Positions 43,191 through 53,201 of a stretch of DNA of 64,000 nt are shown piece after piece. The DNA comes from Crossaster papposus. Lineage: Eukaryota; Echinodermata; Asteroidea; Velatida; Solasteridae. Under the pieces are notes generated by a model that was not told the DNA's origin, did not search any database, and saw only the letters and a list, made by a program, of their open reading frames with translations. Numbering within the stretch: the stretch's first letter is position 1; every line of letters starts with the position of its first letter. The translations under genes and the position numbers were made by a program. The stretch is taken from the NCBI GenBank assembly GCA_037893245.1, contig JBAIAA010000117.1:1922001-1986000 (forward strand), written 5' to 3'.

Positions 43191-44400
43191 TCAGACCAAC
43201 GCACTTTTTTACCTAAGGTCTTCCGATTTTGATAAAAATTGCTGTGCTTGTAGGTCCTAATGAGCAATGAATGCACACCAATTTTTAGCCCGATCCGACC
43301 TACTATGTGGTCAGGGCAGAAACCACACAAAAAAGACATTTTTAGAATAAAATACCAACCTTTTGGTACAAATATGTCAAAACCATGTACATTTTCATCG
43401 AATATATGCAAATTTGGTATTAAAATAATGAGAATTGCATGCTCAAATAAATTCTTTTGTCCAAAATAATTTTTGTGAAAGGGTCACCGTGACTGTTCAT
43501 ATGTTACCATCCCTTTGACCAAATATTTCTAACAATGTATCATTCCGAAAAAAAACGAAATGAAAATGACTTGATAGAGCATGTCTTCCTCTATCAGAAT
43601 CCAGTCAGTGCGCACCGTTCGAGATAATTAGCATATTTCACCAGTTTCATTTGCAGCCGCGCGGCGCTCTCGGACCCTTCGAGATTTCGCGTGAATGCGC
43701 GAGCGCTCGGAGACGATGTGAAACATTGGCTAGAGGTCCCAGCAAGAGGGCAGTGTTGGGTCAAGCATGGAGTGGTAAGTTTCTTGAACATTTTCCTCGT
43801 AAAATAAACCCATTTTTACCAGATTTTAGAGACCAATTACACGTGAATCTTCGTCTGAAATGTGGTTTAAGTTTTACACTTTTCGTTGATAAGCTTTACA
43901 CTTAGGGTGCCCCCGACTGTTTCGAGCACGATTGAGACAAACGGAGTCGATATTCTGATAGACGAAGGATCGTTCTTTCGATTGGTACCACATATACCTC
44001 TGCAGGTTTAGCCGTCGATGTTTTTTTCAGTGCCAAAAATTTTGCAAAAATCATTATTTGTGCCGTATCGTTTTAGCTTACGTGACGTCATCATCAAATG
44101 TCGGGGAAAAGGCCTTGTGTTTTTACTTGTTCTTACGACGCCATTTATTTTGTCATGTTTGTTGATGATCTTTGTGACAAATTGTCATAAAAAATTATGA
44201 AATTTTGTCATGGAAAATATTAAAAACGGTACTTTTAAGTTTAGAAAAGCAACATGAACTATATTACAAAACATGGTGGTTTTAATTGTGGATGGAACAT
44301 GGATTCATTATGGGTCTTTCTTTGCACTGTGGGTACATTGATGACTTCCTTGTCTTCATTCAGGTCATGCTTGGGTGTTTTACTGATAGTACTGTTGATA
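43191..44400. other. No gene; shared motifs with 54.6-55.0 kb
   Basis: AT-rich DNA between the gypsy and Ngaro elements. Two short blocks recur far downstream beyond the Ngaro element: 43900-43926 (direct copy at 54584-54610) and 43602-43621 (inverted copy at 54970-54989). No ORF of note. Confidence 0.5.
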
Positions 44401-45060
44401 CTTATTCTCAGACTGATGAAATAATCGACACACCATAAACTTGTTTGAATGGAATTATGCCACAGCTCTATTTTTATTCTGAAACACAATATTGCCAGAT
44501 ACCATTGCTATGGGCAAACTGGCAAACAAATGAATTAGAGTGGGGCACACCGGACCCCCTGGGTTTACCAACCCAGCCATGAATAGGGCACACCAGGCCC
44601 ACCATAAAATTAGGGCACACCAGACCCTGTCACAACCAGACCCTGATACATAGGGCACACCAGACCCTGATAACGAGGGCACGCCCGACCCAGTTACATA
44701 ATGGATGTGACACAATAACCATAACAAAATGGCAACACCAGGCCATACAAAATATCCAAGACGAAAAGGCATTTCAACACCGGTTAAGAAACTCTTGAAT
44801 GAAAATATCAAAATTGAACTAGTAAACCATCCAGGCACCGGATGTTCCCCCGCTTAACGCAAGGAGCTACGGGAGGAATGACCCCTGGTGAACTTCCAGG
44901 GAGCCATTACAGTGCCTGTCACAACAAATTGAAATTACTGTCATATTATGTACATTGTATGATGGCAATTAATATTAACTGGAATAGACTTATTGGCTGT
45001 TACGATAGCGCCATGAAAATATTTTAACCTGTGTCTGTCAAATTCCCGTCCAAAAATGCC
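44401..45060 (-). repeat. Ngaro split repeat B2
   Basis: 660 bases matching 46286-46945 (offset 1,885). It contains seven or so imperfect copies of AGGGCACACCAGACCCTGAT. Confidence 0.92.
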
Positions 45061-45309
45061 CCATTGTACAAGAGAACATCCAAGTCAATCTTAGATAATT
45101 GGCATTATAATTAATGTAGTTAACATTACAGTAGAATTATCCTCTGTCTAAACCAACAGAAGGAATAATATGGCTCTTGGTGAACATCCAGGAAACCAAT
45201 GTGATTAAGTAGGGCATGAAACGTAAATTTATTTCACAATGCAAAAACAGTCCGGTAAATAATTTGTCCCCATGCAAAGTTGCACGGAGGTGACGGGGTG
45301 GAGGTGGGA
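45061..45309 (-). other. Unique spacer between Ngaro repeats A2 and B2
   Basis: 249 bases not repeated elsewhere in the window. In the textbook Ngaro layout A2 and B2 adjoin, so this spacer is unexpected. It has no ORF. Confidence 0.6.
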
Positions 45310-46285
45310 AATTTTACAGTTAATTGTTATTGTTGTGCTTTGCACAAAGGACTGTGACAAAGTGAGCTTAAACATTGCACACATTTTTTCACTAAAACTA
45401 GCTAGCAGACTAAGATGTCGCCCCATTGGCTGAAAGTTTGGTGTAACATAAGCTCTCATTGGTCCAAACCCTCTAATCTGATTGGCTAATTAACAACCTG
45501 CATATATAGTGTAATATCACTGTATCTTATTTAGAATCTTGTGTTTTTTACAAAAAGTAAAATGCAATTTTTGTCAAGAAATCCTAACAAAATTGTTGAT
45601 ATATATGCATGGCCAGAAAGCTGTTAAAGAGCTCTGTATAGCCATGAACAAGTTTCCCACCTAAGAAGCTGATGCTGTGCAGAATCATCAATTTCCCCCC
45701 AATTTCTAATGCCATTGGTACAAGAGAAGCCCTTACTTATGTACACACTCAGACCTTCATAGTGTACTGCTTCCAAATTATTGAATTTTTAGTAAGGCTA
45801 CATTCACACAATAAACATACAGTGGGTTTCTATGTAATACAGTGCAATGTCCTTTTGCAAAGTACCACACACACAAGCCTACATAATACTACCATCTGGT
45901 AATGCATATTCATTAGAAAGTTTGCCAACCCCGCAGCTGATTGGCTGCTCATGGTCAGCACAGGATCCTGTGTTGCCACAAAGTTTGCAATGGTATTTTG
46001 TGCAGTAATTCTTTCACATGGATACATAGGAATTCATGCATGCACAGTGTGTAAATAGCATAATTCTACAATGGGACTTTAACAGTGACGATCCAACAAA
46101 TTGTATGTACATCACAGCTAATTTCTTATGGCGAACTTTATACAACGCAGTTAATTAATTTGATTTGTGATATATTTCAAGTGTGATTCTGTGACAATTT
46201 CCGAGGAGTTATTTCACACATTAAATAAAATCACCAACAGAGAATTACTGAGAATAAAGCATTTGATCACTTAATGATAAAATGT
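45310..46285 (-). repeat. Ngaro split repeat A2
   Basis: 976 bases matching 52226-53201 (offset 6,916). It adjoins repeat B1 directly; the two share an AAG overlap at their boundary. Confidence 0.92.
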
Positions 46286-46945
46286 CTTATTCTCAGACTG
46301 ATGAAATAATCGACACACCATAAACTTGTTTGAATGGAATTATGCCACAGCTCTATTTTTATTCTGAAACACAATATTGCCAGATACCATTGCTATGGGC
46401 AAACTGGCAAACAAATGAATTAGAGTGGGGCACACCGGACCCCCTGGGTTTACCAACCCAGCCATGAATAGGGCACACCAGGCCCACCATAAAATTAGGG
46501 CACACCAGACCCTGTCACAACCAGACCCTGATACATAGGGCACACCAGACCCTGATAACGAGGGCACGCCCGACCCAGTTACATAATGGATGTGACACAA
46601 TAACCATAACAAAATGGCAACACCAGGCCATACAAAATATCCAAGACGAAAAGGCATTTCAACACCGGTTAAGAAACTCTTGAATGAAAATATCAAAATT
46701 GAACTAGTAAACCATCCAGGCACCGGATGTTCCCCCGCTTAACGCAAGGAGCTACGGGAGGAATGACCCCTGGTGAACTTCCAGGGAGCCATTACAGTGC
46801 CTGTCACAACAAATTGAAATTACTGTCATATTATGTACATTGTATGATGGCAATTAATATTAACTGGAATAGACTTATTGGCTGTTACGATAGCGCCATG
46901 AAAATATTTTAACCTGTGTCTGTCAAATTCCCGTCCAAAAATGCC
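46286..46945 (-). repeat. Ngaro split repeat B1
   Basis: Second copy of 44401-45060. A frame of 127 codons on the minus strand occurs in both copies but looks like low-complexity repeat sequence rather than a gene. Confidence 0.92.
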
Positions 46946-47011
46946 ACACGCGCCATACGCGTCCCAAGGGAAAGACAAGCACCAGGATAAAAAACTCATT
47001 AATGTAGGGAA

Positions 47012-47545
47012 CTACAGGAGGGTTAAAATGCCAACCACTAAGTTGGATACGAACAGCTCAATTCCTGCCTCCGACAAATGTACCCCATCGTACCTGAACA
47101 AGTGCATGGTTGTCCAATGAAACTGAGCGTGATGAATAACATGACCCCCCAATTTATGAGAGCGTGACTTAGCCCATTTGTTAATGGAACGTCGCTTTCT
47201 GTCCATTGAAGCCTGCGCTGTTGTACCAAAGTAAAAAACACGAGGCAAAATATCCGACCAAACAATTTGGGCTTGTGGGTAATGCAATTTGGTTTCTTCC
47301 ATCAGGACGAGAATACGCTGGCGCATGCAAAACGCATCGACAGACAACAGGTCATTTGTGCCCACATGAAAAATTATCACTGAAGGGGGCGGCCCAGTCA
47401 TCCCAGCCAGTAAGGAATACATATCACATATTGTAGCCCCGCTACGTCCACTCCAAAGTACGGTCCGAGACAGACTAAGAGGCCGTTTGGCCCATCGCAC
47501 AATGGAATCCCCAATGACCCAGATCGGACCTGTGCATGTGAACAA
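47012..47545 (-). CDS. SGNH/GDSL hydrolase carried by the Ngaro element
   Basis: 177 residues. Block I is VIGDSIVRWA with the nucleophile S14; block III is FHVGTNDLL with N64; block V is YDGVHLSEAG with the D and H of the catalytic triad near 150-157. These are the hallmark blocks of SGNH hydrolases, which hydrolyse esters or acyl groups. The frame starts 50 bases downstream of the recombinase stop and ends 66 bases before repeat B1. I recall that Ngaro elements from several animals carry a hydrolase ORF, and that CR1 LINEs carry an esterase too; the role in transposition is unknown. All triad residues appear intact. Confidence 0.82.
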   Translation of the reverse strand: MFTCTGPIWVIGDSIVRWAKRPLSLSRTVLWSGRSGATICDMYSLLAGMTGPPPSVIIFHVGTNDLLSVDAFCMRQRILVLMEETKLHYPQAQIVWSDILPRVFYFGTTAQASMDRKRRSINKWAKSRSHKLGGHVIHHAQFHWTTMHLFRYDGVHLSEAGIELFVSNLVVGILTLL

Positions 47546-47595
47546 GTCAAAAGAAGTGGAAATTTAACCAAATTTACAGCGGTAGAGATAACTTC

Positions 47596-48531
47596 TTAAC
47601 TACCAGGCAAAGTAGAAGTGGGGACAGGTCGAATATATGAAAAAACTACGTCTGATCGCCAACGACCCATGCGCTGAATTTCAGCCTCAGGAACCCCCAA
47701 CTCAAAAGCAGCAGTTGCTGCTCCAATGCGGAAAGAGTGAGCCCGATAGTTCAAGCCTTGCAGCCCACAGAAGGAGAGGATCTTTTTCAACACTGCATTG
47801 AACTGATACCTAGTCAAAGGACTACCATCAAAGTGACAAAATAAGGGCTGAGAAAGTGAGGGACGAATAGCTACATAGTCCTGCAGTGCAGTGACTGGGC
47901 ATAAAGCTGAATCTTGAGCTCGAGTTAAGCGAATCTTTTGAGCAGGGCCTGTCTGGTTTGTTTTACAACCTCGGAATGAGATTAGAATGGACGAGTCTAC
48001 TGTATTCATGTGGCAAAACTCGAGATCAGATATTGACAAAATGGAATTCTGAATTTTGCATTTGGAATGAACAGTGAATTCGCCTACCCGCATGAATCCA
48101 AAAAATGCAGAAAGCAACACAGCCTTAAACATCACACTTTCAAAATTGGATGAACAGATATGGGGTAGAGCCCTCACCATGTCTGCCAAAATTGGTAAGG
48201 ATATTGGCAATCTAGCATCTACCGATGGTCGATCCCTCCTACAACCCTCTAAAAGCTTGGTCACTAAAAAATCCCGTGTGGGGTCTGGCCAACCGTTGAT
48301 TTTATGAAAAAATCCAACTCCCGCAACATATGTTGAAATAGTGGCAGGTGACAAACTTCTTAAAGACAACCATGCTACAAACTCTCGAATTTCATGGGGT
48401 AAAGCAGAAGAATTGGTATCTGGTCTCCCACCCCTGAATTTACAAAATGCATTCCATCCTGAAGTGTATGCTTTTTTCGTGTTTGGGGCAATTGCAATTT
48501 CTAAAAGGCGATTCATCTCACCTTCTACCAC
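47596..48531 (-). CDS. Ngaro tyrosine recombinase
   Basis: 311 residues. A phage-integrase-like N-terminal helical domain (SPATISTYVAGVGFFHKING) leads to the catalytic domain. Expected active-site residues are in place: R148 (FFGFMRVGEF), the H-x-x-R pair H265 and R268 (AHSFRIGAATAA), a GRW box at 289-291 and Y299 (DVVFSYIRP). It would integrate a circular DNA copy by site-specific-type recombination, which explains the lack of a target duplication and of conventional LTRs. The start overlaps the end of the reverse transcriptase frame. Confidence 0.9.
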   Translation of the reverse strand: MVEGEMNRLLEIAIAPNTKKAYTSGWNAFCKFRGGRPDTNSSALPHEIREFVAWLSLRSLSPATISTYVAGVGFFHKINGWPDPTRDFLVTKLLEGCRRDRPSVDARLPISLPILADMVRALPHICSSNFESVMFKAVLLSAFFGFMRVGEFTVHSKCKIQNSILSISDLEFCHMNTVDSSILISFRGCKTNQTGPAQKIRLTRAQDSALCPVTALQDYVAIRPSLSQPLFCHFDGSPLTRYQFNAVLKKILSFCGLQGLNYRAHSFRIGAATAAFELGVPEAEIQRMGRWRSDVVFSYIRPVPTSTLPGS

Positions 48532-50147
48532 ACTTGGGGAAGGATTGGTAGCGGAGTCATGTCTCGCTCTGCATATGGGGATGCATTGTGAAACCGCTGC
48601 ATCTGAAAACGGGACAAAGCATCCGCTCGTTCATTATGTGTACCTGGCACATGAACTGCCTTGAACATAATGTTAAATTTGAGGCATTCTAGCACAAACA
48701 TGCGCAACAGATGCATGATGCGAGGACAACTTGACGTTTGCTTATTGACAATATGCACAACTGCAGTATTGTCACAATGGAATAGCACCTTACTGTTGGC
48801 TAGTTGGGAGCCCCAACATTTCACTGCAACCACTACCGGAAAAAATTCCAAAAAAGCAATGGATGGAGGATTCCGAATCAGTTCATCCGACCATCTACCA
48901 TGTGTCCATTTACCCCCAAAATACGCCCCAAAACCAATGCTTGCCGCCGCATCAGTAAACAGCTCTAAGGCCTCATTGGCGTCCCACTCATGATTCAAGA
49001 AAGCGGACACACCATTGAAATGAGATAAAAACTGAAGCCACATTAACAAATCGAGCCGTGCTCCTTTAGTTATACGGACTTTGTGGTGAGGTTTAGTGAG
49101 CCCAATAGTCAGCGCAATTAAACGCCTCATAAATGCTCGTCCAGGAGCAATTGCTTTACACAGAAAATTGAGTGAGCCTACCAGAGATTGCACCCCTACT
49201 AGAGAGATCTTAGTCTTACACAAGGTTTGCTGAATTTGGGTACATATTTTCTGTACTTTTACATCTGGTACCCTAATTTCCTGCCGCAAGGCATCAATTT
49301 CCAAGCCTAGATAAGTGATCGTTTGAGATGGGCCCTCTGTCTTTTCATGTGCTAGTGGTACACCTAACTCATCACAAATTGTTGTGAAGGTAACAAGTAA
49401 CGCTGAACAAGATGGCTGAGAAGAACCAACAAATAAAAAGTCATCTAAATAATGCGTAACCAGGGAGGACCTGGCCATGAACTTGACTCTAAATTCTAAC
49501 AAAGTGCTAAATTTCTCAAACAAAGCACAAGATATGGAGCACCCCATGGGCAAGCACTTGTCGTAATAGTAACCACCGTCAAAGGAAAATCCCAACAATT
49601 CATAATCCGCAGGGGAAACAGGAAGGAGCCGGAAGGCTGATTTGATATCGGCTTTTGCCAACCAGGCACCCCTACCCACACCCCCTGCAAGGTGAACAGC
49701 TTCGTCAAAGGATGCATAATGAACTTCACACTGGTCTCTATCAATGAAATCATTAATTGAACCCCCACGAGGGAAAGACAAATGATGAATTAGCCTAAAA
49801 GAATTTGGCTCATGTTTTGGTACTAAGCCAATGGGTGAACACTGTAAGTTTGGGAAAGGCCGACATGAAAAAGGCCCTGCAATTCGTCCCAAATCAATTT
49901 CTTTGGCCAATTTCTCCCTTACAATATTTGGATTTTGATTGGCAGACAAGAGACAGTGAGAATCCCGACTTATTCGAGGACCTTTAAATCCAATGGAAAA
50001 ACCATTTGAAAAACCATTTAGTAAAGTGGTAGCATCTTCCCGCTTAGGATAAATGGTCAGCCATGAAGCTAACACCCCTAACTTAATTGGGGTTGGGGGC
50101 ACGAAAATTCTTTCCTCCGTGAAACGGACCCCGAGTTTGAGACCCAT
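48525..50147 (-). CDS. Ngaro reverse transcriptase and RNase H
   Basis: 540 residues. The reverse transcriptase is of DIRS type, with FRLIHHLSFPRGGSINDF (117-134), the motif A box KADIKSAF (165-172), LPMGCS (199-204) and the catalytic YLDD at 233-236. The RNase H follows from about 395 with LFTDAAASIGFGAYF, HCDNTAVVHIVN and HVPGTHNERADALSRF. There is no protease and no DDE integrase, as expected, since integration uses a tyrosine recombinase. It would copy the element RNA and remove the RNA strand. It overlaps the gag frame by 65 bases and the recombinase frame by 7. Confidence 0.88.
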   Translation of the reverse strand: MGLKLGVRFTEERIFVPPTPIKLGVLASWLTIYPKREDATTLLNGFSNGFSIGFKGPRISRDSHCLLSANQNPNIVREKLAKEIDLGRIAGPFSCRPFPNLQCSPIGLVPKHEPNSFRLIHHLSFPRGGSINDFIDRDQCEVHYASFDEAVHLAGGVGRGAWLAKADIKSAFRLLPVSPADYELLGFSFDGGYYYDKCLPMGCSISCALFEKFSTLLEFRVKFMARSSLVTHYLDDFLFVGSSQPSCSALLVTFTTICDELGVPLAHEKTEGPSQTITYLGLEIDALRQEIRVPDVKVQKICTQIQQTLCKTKISLVGVQSLVGSLNFLCKAIAPGRAFMRRLIALTIGLTKPHHKVRITKGARLDLLMWLQFLSHFNGVSAFLNHEWDANEALELFTDAAASIGFGAYFGGKWTHGRWSDELIRNPPSIAFLEFFPVVVAVKCWGSQLANSKVLFHCDNTAVVHIVNKQTSSCPRIMHLLRMFVLECLKFNIMFKAVHVPGTHNERADALSRFQMQRFHNASPYAERDMTPLPILPQVW

Positions 50148-51297
50148 TGTTCAAGGGGGTTTTCCCAGCCATACCCACCTGTTCAGGTTTCCCCATGGAT
50201 TTGGATTGCCCAACATTCCTTTGAGTTTGACCAGCCTGTCTTTGGCCAGACCTACAAAACATAGCCCCATGTCCGAAAGCGAAACATTTGCTGCACTTGT
50301 GCATGAATTTACATGCTCGAAAATGGCATCCCCTGGGACCATTGAAGCCAAAACATGTACCCTTCTTTTGACCCCGAGCACCAAACGCAGTATACGCCAC
50401 CGAGGAGCCTGACTGTGCTGCTGCCATTACTGGCGCAGCTGCTACAGTTATCCACAATTCAATATCAAGGGCCCCCCAGGACCGGGAAGGGTGTGCTTCT
50501 TGCCTAAGACGAAACTGCTCGTCATAGCGCCGCCACCCAAAACCAGGAAATTGTAGTGCCGCCATGCGCACCGTTTCTGCATACTTGAGTAACTCTGCGA
50601 AACTGTGGGGGTGCTTCAATAAATAAATAGCCATAAACGTATGAAACGCTGATGCCCATTTATCTATTGTATCAATTTTCCTAGTCCGATTTGCAGCTGC
50701 CTGGCGCACCACCATTTGATTCCCTTCAACAGCTAGAGTAAGTTCAGATGCCTGATTAGACCTGGCTAGAACCGCTGCCGCACTATCTTGCAGTAGCAAA
50801 GAGAGATCAATATAGGTCCCTTGCCAAATTTTTTCCTTTAGGGCCAAGGGGACATTCCCTCCCAATGGGGTATAATCATCCACCCTTGGAATAGGCTCTG
50901 GCTGAGCTGATGTCTGTATGGCACCAGCAAGGAGAGGGGCACTGAAACTAGAGGCCTGCTCATGACTAATGTTAATACTAGGGCACAACCCACTACTGCT
51001 AGGAATACTAGTGCTACCACTAGGCCTACACTCAGCAAAATTATTACTAACAGTAACACTACTACCATGACTACCAACAACATTAGATTCAGATAATGGC
51101 AATGAGTTATTGTCGGCGTTAGGCCTACCCGATTGACTTGTCTCTGCTGGTGCAACAGCTGTGCTGACCGTAGGCACAACCGCCACATCTGGGGCACGAC
51201 GCACTGAAGATGCTGCTGGTGCTGCCCGTGAGCGTTTGCGAGTTGGTTCATTTCCCAGCCTCGCCGGTGGCCGCTTCTCGCGAGCTGGCCGCGGCAT
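50083..51297 (-). CDS. Ngaro gag-like protein
   Basis: 404 residues. The basic N-terminus (RPAREKRPPARL) leads into a long S-, P- and T-rich low-order stretch, then a helical middle (about 190-300, with KIDTIDKWASAFHTFMAIYL and HPHSFAELLKYAETV). Near the C-terminus are a CCCH-like finger (CFGFNGPRGCHFRACKFMH) and a CCHC knuckle (CSKCFAFGHGAMFC), followed by a basic Q-rich tail. By position and fingers it is the RNA-binding structural protein of the element. The downstream reverse transcriptase frame begins inside its end (overlap 50083-50147), as is usual for DIRS-group elements. Confidence 0.75.
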   Translation of the reverse strand: MPRPAREKRPPARLGNEPTRKRSRAAPAASSVRRAPDVAVVPTVSTAVAPAETSQSGRPNADNNSLPLSESNVVGSHGSSVTVSNNFAECRPSGSTSIPSSSGLCPSINISHEQASSFSAPLLAGAIQTSAQPEPIPRVDDYTPLGGNVPLALKEKIWQGTYIDLSLLLQDSAAAVLARSNQASELTLAVEGNQMVVRQAAANRTRKIDTIDKWASAFHTFMAIYLLKHPHSFAELLKYAETVRMAALQFPGFGWRRYDEQFRLRQEAHPSRSWGALDIELWITVAAAPVMAAAQSGSSVAYTAFGARGQKKGTCFGFNGPRGCHFRACKFMHKCSKCFAFGHGAMFCRSGQRQAGQTQRNVGQSKSMGKPEQVGMAGKTPLNNGSQTRGPFHGGKNFRAPNPN

Positions 51298-52225
51298 TGT
51301 CGCCTAACGTCTAACTACATGTACATGTTATTGTTAACGTTTACTGTTAATTAAGGCGATTACCCTAAAGTCCGAGGAATGACACGAATCATGCAAGTCC
51401 TTGGCTTGCTAAAGTCTGCAACAGATCCCGAACAACAGATCCCGAACAACAGTTAGCAGCAAGGTCCAGTGAAGGAACTGAAGTTAGGCCTAGGCAATAG
51501 CCTAATGCTAAAAAATCCAGTGGAACAGTTGATGTTAGCAAAGCAACGGTGATACTGCTATCCAGATCCAGGCACAATATAATCCCGTTGCTAGGCTATA
51601 TCCATAAGGTGAACAGAATGACTGAAGAGGTGATACTGCTATCCAGATCCAGGCACAATAAAATCCCGTTGCTAGGCTATATCCATAAGGTGAATGACTG
51701 AAGAAGAAAGTCGGAGGCAAGTGATGACATCAATCCTATCCCTTGCACAGTAAACGCCGGGTGACCAGGTGAAATCTGTCCAGTATAGGTAGGCCTGCTA
51801 TAGGCCTCACGTTAGCCTGATGATAACCAATCCACAACGGCCTATCCTTGGCCCAAAACTCCGGTGATGTAGGGCCTATTCAAGAAATACACCCAACTGA
51901 AGATGAAGGCCTACAATTTTACCAAAGTATCCTGGCAGTACTACTAGTAGTACTACTACTACTAGGCAAAGATGATGAATTCAATCCAGTTCCTTGGCAC
52001 CATACATGCAATAAACTCCGGTGAAGTAACAAGATAAACCGGCCGATGACAAGGTGAATAGGCCTATAGGCAGGCCCCAACACCGGCGTTACCGGTAGGT
52101 CCACTCAAGCTAGTACTAGAGTCGGGCCTACTAATGTTACTGAACTTCCAAAGTCAATCCAGGCCAAAGGGGATGAATTCAGATCAGACCCAATTTACAA
52201 TTCAGAGTAGAATCAGAATAAATTC
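51298..52225 (-). other. Ngaro 5' untranslated region between A1 and gag
   Basis: No ORF of note. A unit of about 87 bases is repeated in tandem (about 51548-51720; shared GATACTGCTATCCAGATCCA). TAGGCCT motifs are frequent, and (AGTACTACT)n-like repeats occur near 51935-51965. Confidence 0.6.
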
Positions 52226-53201
52226 AATTTTACAGTTAATTGTTATTGTTGTGCTTTGCACAAAGGACTGTGACAAAGTGAGCTTAAACATTGCACACAT
52301 TTTTTCACTAAAACTAGCTAGCAGACTAAGATGTCGCCCCATTGGCTGAAAGTTTGGTGTAACATAAGCTCTCATTGGTCCAAACCCTCTAATCTGATTG
52401 GCTAATTAACAACCTGCATATATAGTGTAATATCACTGTATCTTATTTAGAATCTTGTGTTTTTTACAAAAAGTAAAATGCAATTTTTGTCAAGAAATCC
52501 TAACAAAATTGTTGATATATATGCATGGCCAGAAAGCTGTTAAAGAGCTCTGTATAGCCATGAACAAGTTTCCCACCTAAGAAGCTGATGCTGTGCAGAA
52601 TCATCAATTTCCCCCCAATTTCTAATGCCATTGGTACAAGAGAAGCCCTTACTTATGTACACACTCAGACCTTCATAGTGTACTGCTTCCAAATTATTGA
52701 ATTTTTAGTAAGGCTACATTCACACAATAAACATACAGTGGGTTTCTATGTAATACAGTGCAATGTCCTTTTGCAAAGTACCACACACACAAGCCTACAT
52801 AATACTACCATCTGGTAATGCATATTCATTAGAAAGTTTGCCAACCCCGCAGCTGATTGGCTGCTCATGGTCAGCACAGGATCCTGTGTTGCCACAAAGT
52901 TTGCAATGGTATTTTGTGCAGTAATTCTTTCACATGGATACATAGGAATTCATGCATGCACAGTGTGTAAATAGCATAATTCTACAATGGGACTTTAACA
53001 GTGACGATCCAACAAATTGTATGTACATCACAGCTAATTTCTTATGGCGAACTTTATACAACGCAGTTAATTAATTTGATTTGTGATATATTTCAAGTGT
53101 GATTCTGTGACAATTTCCGAGGAGTTATTTCACACATTAAATAAAATCACCAACAGAGAATTACTGAGAATAAAGCATTTGATCACTTAATGATAAAATG
53201 T
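52226..53201 (-). repeat. Ngaro split repeat A1 (5' end of the element)
   Basis: Copy of 45310-46285. It would contain the promoter. A TATATAG box and ATTGG boxes occur near 52375-52430 on the plus strand. Confidence 0.9.

Larger units (their letters stand above)
44401..53201 (-). mobile_element. Ngaro-type tyrosine-recombinase retrotransposon, looks whole
   Basis: The element reads on the minus strand. In its own direction: repeat A1 (53201-52226), gag-like ORF, reverse transcriptase/RNase H ORF, tyrosine recombinase ORF, SGNH hydrolase ORF, repeat B1 (46945-46286), repeat A2 (46285-45310), a 249-base spacer, repeat B2 (45060-44401). This A1-ORFs-B1-A2-B2 order is the split direct repeat layout of the Ngaro/PAT branch of DIRS elements. 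Both repeat pairs look identical by eye, and all four frames are open, so the insertion seems young. No breaks seen. No target duplication is expected for this group. Confidence 0.88.

Noticed and set aside
46340-46723. 127-codon frame present in both B repeats
   Set aside because: It is identical because the DNA repeat is identical; the protein is repetitive (SGSGVP type) and antisense to the AGGGCACACCAGACCC repeats.
44401-46945. The large direct repeats as LTRs of an ordinary retrotransposon
   Set aside because: Two different repeat pairs are interleaved (A1...B1 A2 B2) and the element encodes a tyrosine recombinase, so the split-repeat Ngaro layout explains them.
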